The translations under genes were made by a program, and so were the position numbers. A DNA stretch of 64,000 bases from Stictocephala bisonia. Lineage: Eukaryota > Arthropoda > Insecta > Hemiptera > Membracidae. The stretch lies in the NCBI GenBank assembly GCA_035578905.1, contig JAQJVL010000156.1:1736001-1800000 (forward strand), in the 5' to 3' direction. Below, piece by piece: positions 46,101-53,371 of the stretch (position 1 is its first letter; every line of letters begins with the position of its first letter). The notes under the pieces are model-generated. The model worked only from the letters and a program-made list of their open reading frames with translations. It did not search any database and was not told the DNA's origin.

Positions 46101-49100
46101 AAAGTGACACTTACAGATATTTTTTATCTGCTTTTTCTACAGTAGTTAAACAATTAAAGCTTATTAACTGGCCCAAATGATCAGACATCCCTGTTTCTAC
46201 CATCTGTGGAAATTTGTTGTCAAAATTCATAAAAATGTTCTCCAGACAGGTTTTCTACCTATTTGTATTTCGGGTTAGCGCATTAAAACATGGCTTTAAA
46301 TTATAAGACCTTAGGATGTTATGGAAGTTATGCTTAATGTCACTGTCATCTAACATATTTATATTGAAATCTCCTGTAAGAACAATTTCAGTGTTTTTAA
46401 ATTTTAAACTCACGACCCTGAGTAAGTTATCTATTTTATCGTAAAAAAATATTTTGGCTATGTTTGTCATTCTTAGGTGGTCTATACAACACTATGATTA
46501 TTATAGGTTTAACAAATTGAACGATAACACCACAGCACTCAAAAATGCCCTCATGGCAAAACATACACAACTGTTCCATTGACATTACAGGAAGGTCAGG
46601 CCTTGCAAGTATACAAACTCCTCCTCTTATGTATTTTGATCGAGAAAAGAGAGAAACTGTTTTGAAACCTATTACTTTATAAAACATGAAATGATTATCA
46701 GAATGAATCCAGTGTTCAGTAAAACAAATTATAGAGGGTTTCAATTTAGAAGATTCCAAAAATAGATTAAACTTATCAACCTTTAAAGGTTGATTTAATC
46801 CCTGTATATTACATTGAAAAAGTCTAAGGTCCCTGGAAACGTTGATTGGAGGAATATCATTGCTTGCAAGACCCAACCTTAAACTAGAAATCAGATTGTC
46901 TTGGAGATGTTCTCTTGTGACTCCAAAAAATAATTGTCAGTTTCAGATAAATTAGAGACGTCTTCATCTGGCATTAATCCTGAGGGAAGGGGTGGAAAAT
47001 CCTCCAAGACAATAGATTACTTTCACTAGTGGACCGCCAATGGTAGGAGCAAGTCTCTGACATATTTGTAGGCTGAAAAACTGCCGCATCTTGTACTGGT
47101 GTAACTACAGGGCTGCTGGATAGTAAGACGATGTCCGATGACCGTGCAAGTTGCCGTTCCCTTGACCGCTCTCCCAGAATAGTTGGTCGTTCTGTATGTT
47201 CTTTGCTAATACTAGGTCCTAACCGACGATTAATTTGATTTGGCTTAACTGAAACTCCCATTTGTGCTCTTCTAAAGTCCTTATAGGCAGGTGTTTGTTG
47301 TACAATATCAGAAATAAGATTGGCTACGATCATTTTCCCACGTTTACTCCAATGCAGTCCATGAGTGGTGTAGCAGTTACATTTTAGCACCTCGTTAACC
47401 TCAAAGAAGGACAAGATTGATTTATCCTGGTATTTATTTACTGTATTATTAATAATTGTGTTATTAAAAAATATATTATCATTTAGTCTAGGTGAATCAT
47501 AACGGTAAGGTATGGCCACAATGACAATATTTGTTGCTACATTCCAGGACATCAGGTCCCTCATGCCTTGCCCTATCGTCAGCTGAGATGGTTCACGGAT
47601 GTCACAGTCGTTCCGTGCTCCCACAGAAGCATAGAAGTGCTATGCAGAAAGACATTATCGTCACAGAATGAACAGAAAGAACCAGGGATCGTCCTTCCTT
47701 AATTATATGCTTCAATTTTGCTCCTGGTTTGCTAATAACAGTAACGGCAGTATCTTCCCAAAGACTATTCATGGCATGATACAAGCCCTTACCTGAAAGA
47801 ATTAGCATTTATTCTTGTAATGTTTTGTGGTATAGTTGCAGGATGCCGTGCCGGTGAATCAATGTCCGTTCTATGAACTACAGCTTCCACAACCAAAGAA
47901 GTGCCAGGTTCGCAAATAGACTCATCAGCTGTCAATGGTGCAAATAAATTGCCAGTCTCAAACGTGTGACGAATTGGAGCTTGGTTTGGTGGTTTACGCC
48001 AGGCCTTCTTAGGACACTCAAAATGTTGTTCAACCTCACAACCCAGGCTTACCCTTTTGTTATTAAGCTGTTCTCTTAAATCCTCGCAATCATTGGTTAG
48101 CATGCTAATAATAGCATTTTTATTTTCAATTTCTTCCTTTATATGATTGTAACTTATTTCTAGAGAAGTCAAATCATTCTTTAATTTTTTTAATCATCAT
48201 TCTATTTCTTTTTCTGCTTTCTTTTCAACAACTAATTGAAGCAAAACACTTTTTCTATTTCTCAAGCTCTAAGATTTTTTTAAATGACTCTTTTTCTGTA
48301 ATAACCTCTTTTAAATTTAAAGTGAGGTCTTTGTTAACTTGAAGTGAAGCATCAAGACGATTTAGTACTGCTGTTATTTCTGAGATTAAATCTACAACAA
48401 TATCATATGAATATTTGTTAGTAATTACACTAAACAATCCATAAATGTTTACAGCAAAATCCACAACTTCTTTATGAATTAATTCATCTGTTATATTTAA
48501 AAATCTGTCATCAGCAATTTTTTTAAGGTGCCACGGGCCTTACGTGATCATTATGTAGTTGTTAAGAATTAAATCTACTCCAATCTCAGGAAACTTTTGA
48601 ACACGCAACAAAGTAATACCGAGGTATCCTGAAACTTGAGGACGTCTCAGATTAACTGTTCTGTCAACAGATAGCGGGACCCTTCACTTGTGGTGTATTG
48701 ATGAGTACCATGCATAGACTGGGAATTCCCACTGAGATGACAACCTGTTCCACAGGAACGCATGCGTCAACTCAGAAGAAGCTGAGCATGAGGTTCCAGC
48801 TAGACAAAACACGTCTTAAACTAACCTGTCCTGTAAGATAGGGTTGGAAATTCATCGAAATAATTAACTCACAGCATTAAGAAAACTTTTCTCAGATGCT
48901 GCAAACGGTACACTTAGTCTTATAGATAGTACATAGTACTTGTCTAACAATTGAAAGCCCTTATGAATACTTTAAAAACAGAAAATACCGTCAGAGATTA
49001 AAAAAATCACTACTATTTAATTCACTGTTATTATTTAGTATAATGTTGTTAAGGATTGTTCATTATTGTCTATGCTGTATCTATATAAAATGACGTTGCT

Positions 49101-49992
49101 GTTGAAAAGTATTAATAAAATAAGCAGGCTAATAAATATATTGTATGCCATTCAAACACTTTCTTCAACTTTATAGTGACTTTGATTTTAATTTCTTCAA
49201 GTTATTTCAAAAAAATGTAATTTTGATCGTAAACATACAATATATAGACTACATGACCTAGTAAGTGAAAGGCTCTTATGCCAGTGCATTCATTACTATC
49301 ACTGCCGTATAGACATAGTTACAAACAGTTAGAGGAGAAGTTATTTTACCAGGCTAAATTAGAGCTATGAAGCTTGTTCTAGCACTTAACCTGCGAACCA
49401 ATGGCTTAAAGGTGACTTCTGAACCACTACAAGAGACCGGTTAGGTGGGTTACATGCAAGGATGGGATCGCTCAGCTGGACATCTAACCCAGGACGCATG
49501 ATGATGCTTGACGCCATTATCTTGCGACAACTTCGGAACCCTATAGTTGGACCTGTGAAAGGATATATTTTTCATCCTTGTGGTGAAAATATAAGCTTCA
49601 AATTTGTATTTGATGGTTAGTAACAGTACAACATAGCCTAACAAAGTTGAGAAAAAGTTGATGAAGTGAATTAATTGCTTAGTTACTTTCATAGGCTAGG
49701 GACCAACTGAAAACTGAATTTAACACAAATTGATCCTACTATCACGTTCTTCACTAAGAGGCATATTGCTACTTTGATTGATTAAAATAAATGCTCAGTT
49801 CACAATGTATGTACTTACTTCTGTTATTTGTGAATCTGTAGAATCTCCTGGATTTACTGCCGATCGATGAATGTGATGGTGCATATGATGTCTGGCTTCT
49901 AAGCGACTCAGCAGCACAAGATGAACAACTTGAAGAATAGCAACTATTGCAACCAGAACCAGGACCAACTTTCCCCAAAGAATTTGTTGCAT
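21939..49992 (-). CDS. B4GAT1: GT49 glycosyltransferase, beta-1,4-glucuronyltransferase 1-like (six exons)
   Basis: The spliced minus-strand CDS is 49992-49819, 42894-42682, 30316-29975, 28044-27853, 24112-23945 and 22133-21939, giving 427 residues (human B4GAT1 is 415). Every junction is GT-AG and every intron is phase 0. The protein has a short cytosolic N-terminus, a signal anchor at about residues 9-28, a luminal stem, then the GT49 fold. Its DxD metal/donor motif is at 232-234 (FVLVIDIDMLPND). Later come VPAFE, RPFY, DPWEPFY, YGFNRISQ, CELHVAG and FLVHQG (His 384), and a C-terminal KYPxSxRRC tail. B4GAT1 adds glucuronate to xylose in the Golgi, making the primer that LARGE extends to matriglycan on alpha-dystroglycan. 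Insects have several GT49 paralogs, so the exact ortholog is less sure than the family. The single GT domain excludes LARGE. The introns are full of transposons. Confidence 0.93.
22134..23944 (-). other. B4GAT1-like intron 5
   Basis: 1811 bp, phase 0. It contains a 5'-truncated minus-strand LINE tail (22307-22985). A possible decayed TTAA-type repeat lies around 23286-23700, with left end CCCTCCAAGTAGTGAAA. Confidence 0.85.
22307..22985 (-). pseudogene. 5'-truncated LINE: RT C-terminal tail and 3' UTR
   Basis: The minus-strand frame (22814-22560, with related sequence up to about 22985) has the LINE C-terminal signature: HGYGTRYKNN, then TLFEKTPHYMAMKLYNKLP and an FKKEI end. The 3' UTR ends in ATTTCATTTCATT near 22310, like other LINE tails here. 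It lies in sense orientation within intron 5. Confidence 0.75.
23945..24112 (-). CDS. B4GAT1: B4GAT1-like exon 5
   Basis: The acceptor TTGAACCAG precedes VHTDYESW, and the donor is CAG/GTATCA at 23944. The 56 codons include the family block DPWEPFYIARNTVPFYDERF and YGFNRISQ, which line the acceptor side of the active site in GT49 enzymes. Confidence 0.95.
24360..24510 (-). repeat. tRNA-derived SINE-like sequence
   Basis: The minus strand has a box-A-like TAGTGGCCAGGTACAGTGC and, about 30 nt on, a box-B-like AGTTCAAATCC, spaced as in tRNA-derived SINE heads. An AT-rich body follows. It is different from the 26.7-kb SINE and decayed. Confidence 0.45.
24813..24998 (+). repeat. Direct repeat, copy 1
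   Basis: About 186 bp beginning CATATAAGCGTTTGACAAG and ending CTGCTCTTGCACTAA, roughly 90 percent identical to 25343-25529. Copy 2 lies inside a Tigger/pogo-like element, so copy 1 is probably a fragment of a related element. Confidence 0.8.
25343..25529 (+). repeat. Direct repeat, copy 2
   Basis: Matches 24813-24998 at a 530-bp offset. It begins CATATAAGCATTTGACAAG and carries the shared block TTGGTGCTAGGTTAAGGCG. Confidence 0.8.
25975..26045 (+). repeat. Dispersed minisatellite, two units
   Basis: AATACCATTGTACGTATATG and AATACCACCGTACGTGTATC occur in tandem with GGGCGGGTGGGCC between them. Same family as 6.2, 19.0 and 27.7 kb. Confidence 0.7.
26663..27085 (+). repeat. tRNA-Leu-like SINE
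   Basis: The head has box A (TGGCCGAGCGGTCTAAGGCG) and box B (GTTTCGAATCC) in tRNA-Leu/Ser style, transcribed by RNA polymerase III in this class. The intervening part cannot fold as a proper tRNA and a long body follows, ending TAAATAAAATAAC. Copies: 16975-17245 and a minus-strand head at 27500-27606. Confidence 0.75.
27500..27606 (-). repeat. SINE head fragment
   Basis: On the minus strand TTGAGTGGTCTAAGGCATCA and, later, CTCTTACTCTATCTGAGAC match the head and early body of the SINE at 26663. Confidence 0.6.
27603..27815 (-). repeat. Minisatellite array, about five units
   Basis: Units of about 45-50 bp share CCCACCCAACCATACATATA followed by CAATGGTGATGA. Three minus-strand frames run through it with repeated G-W-E/M-Y-V-W peptides; this is a by-product of the repeats, not a gene. 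Confidence 0.85.
27853..28044 (-). CDS. B4GAT1: B4GAT1-like exon 4
   Basis: The acceptor ATTTTCCAG precedes DFFAFASQRG, and the donor is CAG/GTGAGT at 27852. The 64 codons contain the family block NVFVVPAFEAK and RPFY followed by a C-x-x-C pair (LCLKCQ). Confidence 0.95.
28376..28490 (+). repeat. Three tandem hairpin units
   Basis: ACGTCCAGTTAAGCTGGACG, ACGTCCTGCATAGCTGGACG and ATGTCTGGTTAAGCCGGACT recur about every 45 bp; each is a short hairpin. They lie just inside the left terminus of the TTAA element. Confidence 0.75.
28503..28856 (+). repeat. Tandem duplication, about 180 bp
   Basis: Two copies begin TAAATAATCATTAAATGC and TAAATAATCAGTAAATGC. Both contain CATTACTATTGCCRCRGTC and end with a GTGCAA-x-R-AGTTC block. 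Confidence 0.75.
28910..29229. mobile_element. Foldback element, family B
   Basis: Inverted arms of about 145-150 bp start GTATATACAGTACAAGTAAA and meet at a short loop near 29075. Within each arm AAGTACAAAATGCACAAATA is repeated twice. No coding capacity. It is unrelated to foldback family A. Confidence 0.8.
29975..30316 (-). CDS. B4GAT1: B4GAT1-like exon 3 (DxD exon)
   Basis: The acceptor TTTGTTTCAG precedes GPISVAVFAEDHQ, and the donor is CAA/GTACGT at 29974. The 114 codons include the catalytic DxD (VLVIDIDMLPND) and YPVNLLRNVA. Between them and the first strand lies a Pro/Ser-rich segment (residues 41-65 of the exon, with SMPSPPPPHP), probably a surface loop. Confidence 0.95.
30676..30895. 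mobile_element. Foldback family A, one arm
   Basis: The left terminus (GGGTACTAGGCCAAGACTTG) and core GAGATAAGGCATCAGC are followed by CATCTGAGGAAAGTGCCAGT, as in the 9.6-kb copy. No second arm is present; it was lost or never made. Confidence 0.7.
31040..31830 (+). pseudogene. 5'-truncated LINE reverse transcriptase, C-terminal part
   Basis: The plus strand starts at the catalytic box (LYADDTTFLD) and continues NGFLLNDSKTQ. After a frameshift it reads FLGVYIDNKLSWKPHIDYV and a C-terminal tail (SHATRNKNNLNIPF to MYSLGEFFDHSI). Motif order is that of Jockey/CR1-type LINEs. It is antisense to the host gene. A related, more decayed copy lies at 54005-54580. Confidence 0.8.
32005..32160 (-). repeat. 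Possible LINE 3' end
   Basis: The minus strand ends with AATAAATCATTATTTTCATT and a short tandem ATTATTTTC tail. The 5' boundary is a guess. Confidence 0.35.
32660..32770 (+). repeat. Short interspersed repeat, copy 1
   Basis: TAAGACGCCGATCGTATAGA to GAATAAGTGTGATGAG matches 40725-40805 in the same orientation. Identity unknown. Confidence 0.55.
32979..33018 (+). repeat. Inverted partner of a repeat at 39.5 kb
   Basis: CAGAATATAGACAGATACAG followed by AAGCCCCACG is repeated in reverse complement at 39528-39566. The sequence next to both copies is GC-rich, so both may be ends of one repeat family. Confidence 0.55.
33019..34339. other. No gene seen; possible large unclassified repeat
   Basis: A GC-rich patch (GGCCGGCCGGCCCAGCCGG, near 33117), a GACTGACTGACTCACTGAC run near 33985 and A/T-rich sequence. 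The block from about 33.7 to 35.16 kb may be one element, but no ends were identified. Confidence 0.35.
34340..34790 (+). repeat. Degenerate tandem repeat, three units of about 150 bp
   Basis: Each unit has a block like CAAGTGGGGTATCAAAATAA, then ATTTCTC, an ATCAGATTTTGA-like block and TAAGGGG followed by a C- or A-rich run. Units are heavily diverged. Confidence 0.6.
34800..35095 (-). repeat. GC-rich imperfect minisatellite
   Basis: Minus-strand units of 40-70 bp share TCGGCCTACGGCCTCGCCAA, GACGCTCTTCTACAG-like and GCTTGCGGCCTCACCAAG blocks. Two frames stay open because the repeat lacks stops and translate to recurring GLRPRQDALLQA; I see no evidence of a gene. GC content contrasts sharply with the flanks. 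Confidence 0.75.
35762..35923 (-). mobile_element. Penelope pLTR pieces, opposed orientation
   Basis: 35762-35878 is a minus-strand pLTR-type tail with the hammerhead-like core, matching 1780-1912. Immediately after, 35893-35923 (CATATACTCTGTGGATC) is plus-strand pLTR sequence that continues after an insertion, at 37321. Confidence 0.65.
35924..37320 (+). mobile_element. Probable solo LTR nested in a Penelope tail
   Basis: The insert starts TGTACCGGG, ends GGTCTCA (TG...CA) and is flanked by AGTGT and GGTGT, a 5-bp duplication with one mismatch. It splits a plus-strand Penelope tail. It has a GC-rich first third, poly-G and A runs, a candidate AATAAA near 37183 and no coding sequence. An LTR origin is inferred from ends and duplication only; the superfamily is unknown. 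Confidence 0.5.
37321..37390 (+). other. Penelope tail with the best hammerhead-like core
   Basis: GTTGCC-CTGAAGA, a loop, then GAAAC-GTC-GGCAAC. Stem I (GTTGCC with GGCAAC) pairs perfectly over 6 bp, and the CUGANGA, GAAA and GUC core boxes are all present. Stem III is a single C-G step and stem II is weak, so single-molecule cleavage is doubtful. Confidence 0.45.
37391..37675. other. No gene seen
   Basis: Short intronic stretch between the Penelope tail and the Tigger-like element. Confidence 0.45.
37676..38225. mobile_element. Tigger/pogo-like MITE, 550 bp
   Basis: The ends CAGTAGAACTTGGATAATTC and TAATTATCCAAGTTCTACTG are inverted repeats flanked by TA on both sides. Secondary TTCGAATTA repeats lie inside. 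Non-coding. The TIR is the same type as at 25237 but a different family. Confidence 0.85.
38226..39527. other. Intronic, with a direct-repeat pair
   Basis: GCCAAATTGAAAGGCTTAAA at about 38446 and GCAAATTGAAAGGTTTAAAA at about 38873 start two copies of about 100 bp in the same orientation. GC-rich DNA follows near 39290-39480. No coding sequence. Confidence 0.5.
39528..39566 (-). repeat. Inverted partner of the repeat at 32979
   Basis: CGTGGGGCTTCTGTATTTG with TCTATATTCTGTG is the reverse complement of 32979-33018. Confidence 0.55.
39880..40652. mobile_element. Relative of the long-TIR mariner, one end seen
   Basis: The right end TTGTAACACCCTG is followed by TA. The interior block GAGATTCAAACCTATGACCC resembles the TIR of the 59-kb mariner (GAGATTCGAACCCATGGCCC). 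No transposase. The left end was not found and the start is approximate. Confidence 0.45.
40725..40805 (+). repeat. Short interspersed repeat, copy 2
   Basis: TAAGACGCCGATTGTCAAGA to GAATAAGTGTGATGAGAG is a diverged copy of 32660-32770. Confidence 0.55.
41329..42291 (+). mobile_element. piggyBac-like derivative with acidic N-terminal relic
   Basis: TTAA (41325-41328 and 42292-42295) flanks inverted ends CACATTGCGTGCG and CATCGAATGTG. The 5' half has a tandem duplication (units 41369-41545 and 41561-41733, ending GTTCGTGGATCGCGCCAT). From about 41865, frames broken by a shift encode an acidic Ser/Asp-rich stretch (NASDDSDSYESDDSDIGNDT) followed by W, as at the start of piggyBac transposases. 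The catalytic core is deleted. The assignment rests on TTAA ends plus the acidic segment. Confidence 0.65.
42682..42894 (-). CDS. B4GAT1: B4GAT1-like exon 2
   Basis: The acceptor TTATAG leads into VDAVFGTLVRTVEQG, and the donor is CAG/GTAATT at 42681. A TAG directly before the exon in the same frame fixes this acceptor. The 71 codons cover the stem and first Rossmann-like strand. SIVTQCSFNHVYRLIALTQR followed by WQ matches the GT49 entry motif. Confidence 0.93.
43916..45521 (-). pseudogene. LINE ORF2 reverse transcriptase and C-terminal tail
   Basis: Motifs in order: LKPKKSAGWDDISQ, FGFLKGKNTCNAI, CDLSKAFDCVDHNVL (first catalytic Asp), GVPQGSILGPILFLIYANDL, then LFADNTSF where F-A-D-D is expected, so the second metal-binding Asp is Asn. 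The tail frames 44501-44301 and 44350-43916 follow (YNTRN to FKKRLFKYL). Several frameshifts plus the 67-bp duplication make it inactive. Confidence 0.88.
44746..44879. repeat. 67-bp tandem duplication inside the RT
   Basis: Copies 44746-44812 and 44813-44879 differ at one base (GAGGAAG against GGGGAAG). The unit covers the GVPQGSILGP region of the RT. 67 is not a multiple of 3, so it shifts the frame. Confidence 0.95.
46255..46876 (-). pseudogene. LINE ORF2 endonuclease domain
   Basis: APE-type endonuclease motifs appear in order across a frameshift: LFQCNIQGL (Asn), IICFTEHWI (Glu), RGGVCILAR, VLYRPP and LTGDFNINM (Asp and Asn). The first frame (46876-46436) and second (46470-46255) overlap, so the domain is broken near 46450. 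Confidence 0.8.
46974..48464 (-). pseudogene. LINE ORF1: coiled coil plus SGNH esterase-like domain
   Basis: Frames 48464-48255 and 48172-47789 give Leu/Glu/Lys-rich helices (KNAIISMLTNDCEDLREQLN). Frames 47808-47602 and 47624-46974 give the esterase-like part: SGKGLYHAMNSL (a decayed G-D-S-H-G block), then GARNDCD, VIVAIPYRYDSPRLND and the C-terminal YTTHGLHWSKRGK. The last block carries the D/H-x-x-H-type catalytic His. The nucleophile Ser block is altered and two frame changes split the domain. Confidence 0.7.
49819..49992 (-). CDS. B4GAT1: B4GAT1-like exon 1 (start and signal anchor)
   Basis: The ATG at 49992-49990 has A at -3 (ACCATGC). The 58 codons give MQQILWGK, a hydrophobic segment (LVLVLVAIVAILQVVHLVLL, residues 9-28) and then SRLEARHH plus a His-rich juxtamembrane stretch, the layout of a Golgi type II membrane protein. 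The donor is GAA/GTAAGT at 49818. Confidence 0.9.
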
Positions 49993-51129
49993 GGTGTTGG
50001 GCCTAGTAAGCTACAGTTCACTGATAGGCATTTTCTGAATCTTATAAAATTATTCAGATCTTATCATTTTTATTCAATACAGCCTCTCTTCTTATGTAGA
50101 ATCAATAATTGTTTTCTTAATTAAACAAATATTAAGATCAATGATAGTTCATGTGGGACCAACAACAGTCCTACTAATTAGGCTTCATTGTACTTCAAAT
50201 AAACTTACCAAACACAAATAAATTATTAACTTAAATACATCTTGTCTTAGAATTTTATAATAAGCTCAAAACAAAATAAATACAGAACAAATTTGTTCTT
50301 GTTGATTGTTTTGACGTTAGTTGCAGATTAAATTACAGCGCCACTGTTCTAATTCATAGTGTTGTTCTACTGTACCAGGTTTCTAATTTACCTACTCCTA
50401 AAGGCCTATTCTGCTTATACCATGCAGCTGCGTCGTTTCTTGGACGTGTAATTCCTTAAAAATCAAAAATTTTCTCTATAGTCTCTCTCTCTCTCTCTCT
50501 CTGGAATTAATAATACTATATAACAACAATCACATGAGTCAATATTAACCAGATATTCTGTAACATAATTGATTTTATGTATTATGAAGGGTAATATTCA
50601 GTATTCTAACTGTATCCCTAGAATACATTCTCTTTCATTAAGACTCTGCACTCCTTTCTACCTTCTTTTGCTTAATTTGGCATAACACAATGGTTAATTT
50701 CCACAGATGCAAATCAATTAATAAATCCTAAAATATTTATCAAATGTCCGTAGAATAGTGCCTAAATACAATTATTGCGACACAAGATTCACGTATATAA
50801 GATAAAAAAATTAAATGCTAATTATGAAATAAAATATATGTACTGTGTATTGCACTACCAGCATAGACCGGTAAATAGATGGTCTATGTTACTAGCATAC
50901 TCTAAGCACATTGTATTTGTGACAAATTCCTTTGACTTATGTTGTTGTATAGCTATTATGTTTCCATGCCATCTTATATCACCTTTATAATATATTCATT
51001 AGTATTACTGTGTTAATTAGTACATTATTATTGTACTGTGCATGCAAATGGAATACATTTATTTTTCTTTAATAAATAAAAACACAACCTAAATTAGTCA
51101 GCCATTAATAACAAGTATTTCCAACGCAG
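49993..51129. other. 5' flank of the B4GAT1-like gene
   Basis: Expected to hold the 5' UTR and promoter, but no TATA box or initiator could be assigned. A CT microsatellite is at 50482-50502. A CTGTAG about 20 nt upstream of the ATG could be an acceptor for an upstream UTR exon. Confidence 0.4.
50482..50502 (+). repeat. (CT)n microsatellite
   Basis: About ten CT units about 500 bp upstream of the B4GAT1-like start codon. Confidence 0.9.
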
Positions 51130-51430
51130 TAATGAAAATGCGTCTACAAAAGTTGTTTCACGCCAATTTTAAAACGGTGGCAGTCCCTCTTCACCTCCAG
51201 ATCATCCGGCAGAACATTAAAGAGATTGATTCCATTATAAAAGAAAAGTTAAAAAAAGAAAAAAAGTTGAGAGGGTTGATTTTGAAGTAATAAATTCCTG
51301 AGATTATATCAATGTGGATTGGATTTGATTTGTAAAAAGAGCAGATTTGTATGAACTAACAGGACAGTGGAAAGAATATAAATATAAGAAAATGTGTAGA
51401 TATTATCATAGAAGGTATTCGCCATTACGT
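51130..51430 (-). pseudogene. LINE C-terminal tail fragment
   Basis: The minus strand reads NLRNLLLQNQPSQLF, then FYNGINLFNVLPDDLEV and a FKIGVKQLL end, the pattern of LINE C-termini (Y-x-L/T-R-N then LFNxLP). It is short and broken, with no RT core. Confidence 0.6.
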
Positions 51431-52200
51431 ACTCTAACAAGGGTATATCTACACGGTTTCTTCCCTAGTTAAAGTGGGTATCTCGATAGTATCAGCCTTC
51501 GATGATCAATTAATTCTCATTGCTGTTGGTCGCACCAGCTGCTCTCCAGCTGATTCCTCCGAGTGGGTTATGTGTGCCCGTGTGTGTACCGACTACCATT
51601 GATTTGTAGGTTTATATAATCAATGCGACTACCGACCGACTCTACGCCATGCTGCGAAAAAGTAAATAAACATCGGATCTGTCTGATCCTAACCTTTAAC
51701 TTCATTCTTTCTCATTCGTTCTTATAAAAATAACGATCATCAGTTGCAGTTCACCATGGGAAAACGTTCAAGGTATATTATGTTGTCCTAGTTGTTTGGT
51801 TAATTATTTAGTTTAGAATAATTAAAATTCTTTAATTTTTCGAACGCCCATTGTCGTACTTTCAGGACCAAAGAGCATTTTAAAATTAATATCAAATGGC
51901 CTGATTCTGGAAGTATTTATTTATGAACATTTTTGGGGTTGGGTTTATGGTGAAGTAAATTTGAATTTGTTATTTAAAAAAATTGGCAATGTGGTAGATT
52001 CGCAGTTATCTTATGAATTCAATATAGAAATATACAATAATTGGAGTTATCAACCTAACCTAAGCAGTCTTGACTTAAAATGAAAACCGTACTTCTATAT
52101 ACCAGTGGATGTTTTACGGAATTGGTTTTATAAATAAATTATAATTCTCATTGCTGTTCATACCTTTATGTCTCATTTATATCTTATGAATATATATATA
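51431..52200. other. No gene seen
   Basis: Non-coding; nothing assignable. Confidence 0.45.
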
Positions 52201-53332
52201 GGGTAGACAAGGATTGACCACTTTTCCATCATTTAGTGAAGAAACCATGCACTTTTAAGTTTTATTCTTGATCATGTTCCGAGATTATAGCATGAATTAT
52301 TAATTTAATTGTAACTATTCGATATTGCATATCATGCATTTTAAACGCTTTTTTCTCATAACATACAAATAATGCCTTAACTTTGAAAGCACTACAAAAA
52401 TTTTTGGGGGAAAAGCCAGGAAAACTGAATATGAGAAAAAACGGAACATTTTTTGTTCCTAAATCCATCATTGTTGGTGTAAATATATTAATGCGGGTAC
52501 TAAAAGTAAGCGGAATTGTGTCCTGATCACAAATATGGCAAGGGTTTTGCAATCAGAAAATTATTAAGCATGTTAGAGCCGGAAATATGCAGGTTTCAGT
52601 CAGGTTGTGTTTGTTTGATAAGGATATGTTAGGTTTGGTTAAGTTATATCAGGTTTTGGCAAGGTTATTTTTTTCATGGATAGGCTTCCACGGTCGTCAC
52701 TATCACTAACAAATTCTAGGTCTTCGGGGTTCGACCGCGTCAATGGGCTATGTACAAACATTGCCTGTACATAGCCCATTGACGCGGTCGAACCCCGAAG
52801 ACCTAGAATTTGTTAGTGAAGGTTATGTTTGGTTTAATTAGGTTAGGTTATCAAAAAATAATTAATAAAACCAGCCTAACTTTACTAAACCTAACCTAAC
52901 AGAATGTAACCACCTTACCTAACAAATACAAACCTAACAGTACCTAACCTATACAAATATAACTCTCCAAATAGGCACTTTTCCCTCGTATCACTCTTAA
53001 TAATGGTTCGATTTCAAAACCATTTATATATTCTTGTTCAGGACAAAATTCTGCACAATTTGAGTACCCATAATGCTATACTTTAAACGAGAACATTTTT
53101 CCAATGTTTCCTCTTTGTAAAAATTAATTTTTTGCAGAGGATAAATGTTGAAAAAAGTTTTAAAATGCATAATGTGCTATATCAAATAATTATCAATTTG
53201 GTTTTAAAATTTGATAATGATGGAATATTTGATAAGGTATACAAGGATCTGGACATTTTCCATCATTTGGTGCATAGGATTTCTTAATAAAATGACGAAG
53301 AAAAATGTTCTGCAATTCCTGTCTGCCCTACC
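52201..53332. mobile_element. Long inverted-repeat element, about 1.13 kb
   Basis: The left end GGGTAGACAAGGATTG and the right end AATTCCTGTCTGCCCTACC are inverted with small gaps. Interior blocks also match in inverted order (GCGGGTACTAAAAGTAAG with a rightward partner near 53065). It follows a TATATATA run. No coding sequence. The perfect palindrome at 52704-52818 lies near its middle. Confidence 0.5.
52704..52818. repeat. Perfect palindrome, 53-bp arms, 9-nt loop
   Basis: 52704-52756 and 52766-52818 are exact reverse complements around AACATTGCC. Each arm has a box-B-like GGGGTTCGACCGCG and a GGGCTATGTACA end. Absence of any mismatch suggests recent origin or ongoing correction. Confidence 0.95.
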
Positions 53333-53371
53333 AAATACTACATAATTTCAAATTTAAAAAGTAAAGCTGAT

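Larger units (their letters stand above)
43900..48530 (-). mobile_element. CR1/Jockey-type LINE, nearly full length, inactive
   Basis: On the minus strand the order is a coiled-coil region, an SGNH-esterase-like ORF1, an apurinic endonuclease, a reverse transcriptase and a LINE C-terminal tail. An ORF1 with an esterase domain is typical of CR1-type elements. Every frame is broken by shifts or stops, the RT has a 67-bp duplication, and a catalytic Asp is lost. The exact 5' and 3' ends were not resolved. Confidence 0.85.
42895..49818 (-). other. B4GAT1-like intron 1
   Basis: 6924 bp, phase 0. About two thirds is one LINE lying in sense with the gene. 42895-43900 is AT-rich with nothing assignable, and so is 48530-49818. 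Confidence 0.9.

Noticed and set aside
21939..49992. LARGE rather than B4GAT1
   Set aside because: LARGE has a second, GT8-type domain ahead of its GT49 domain; here a signal anchor leads directly into a single GT49 domain of B4GAT1 length.
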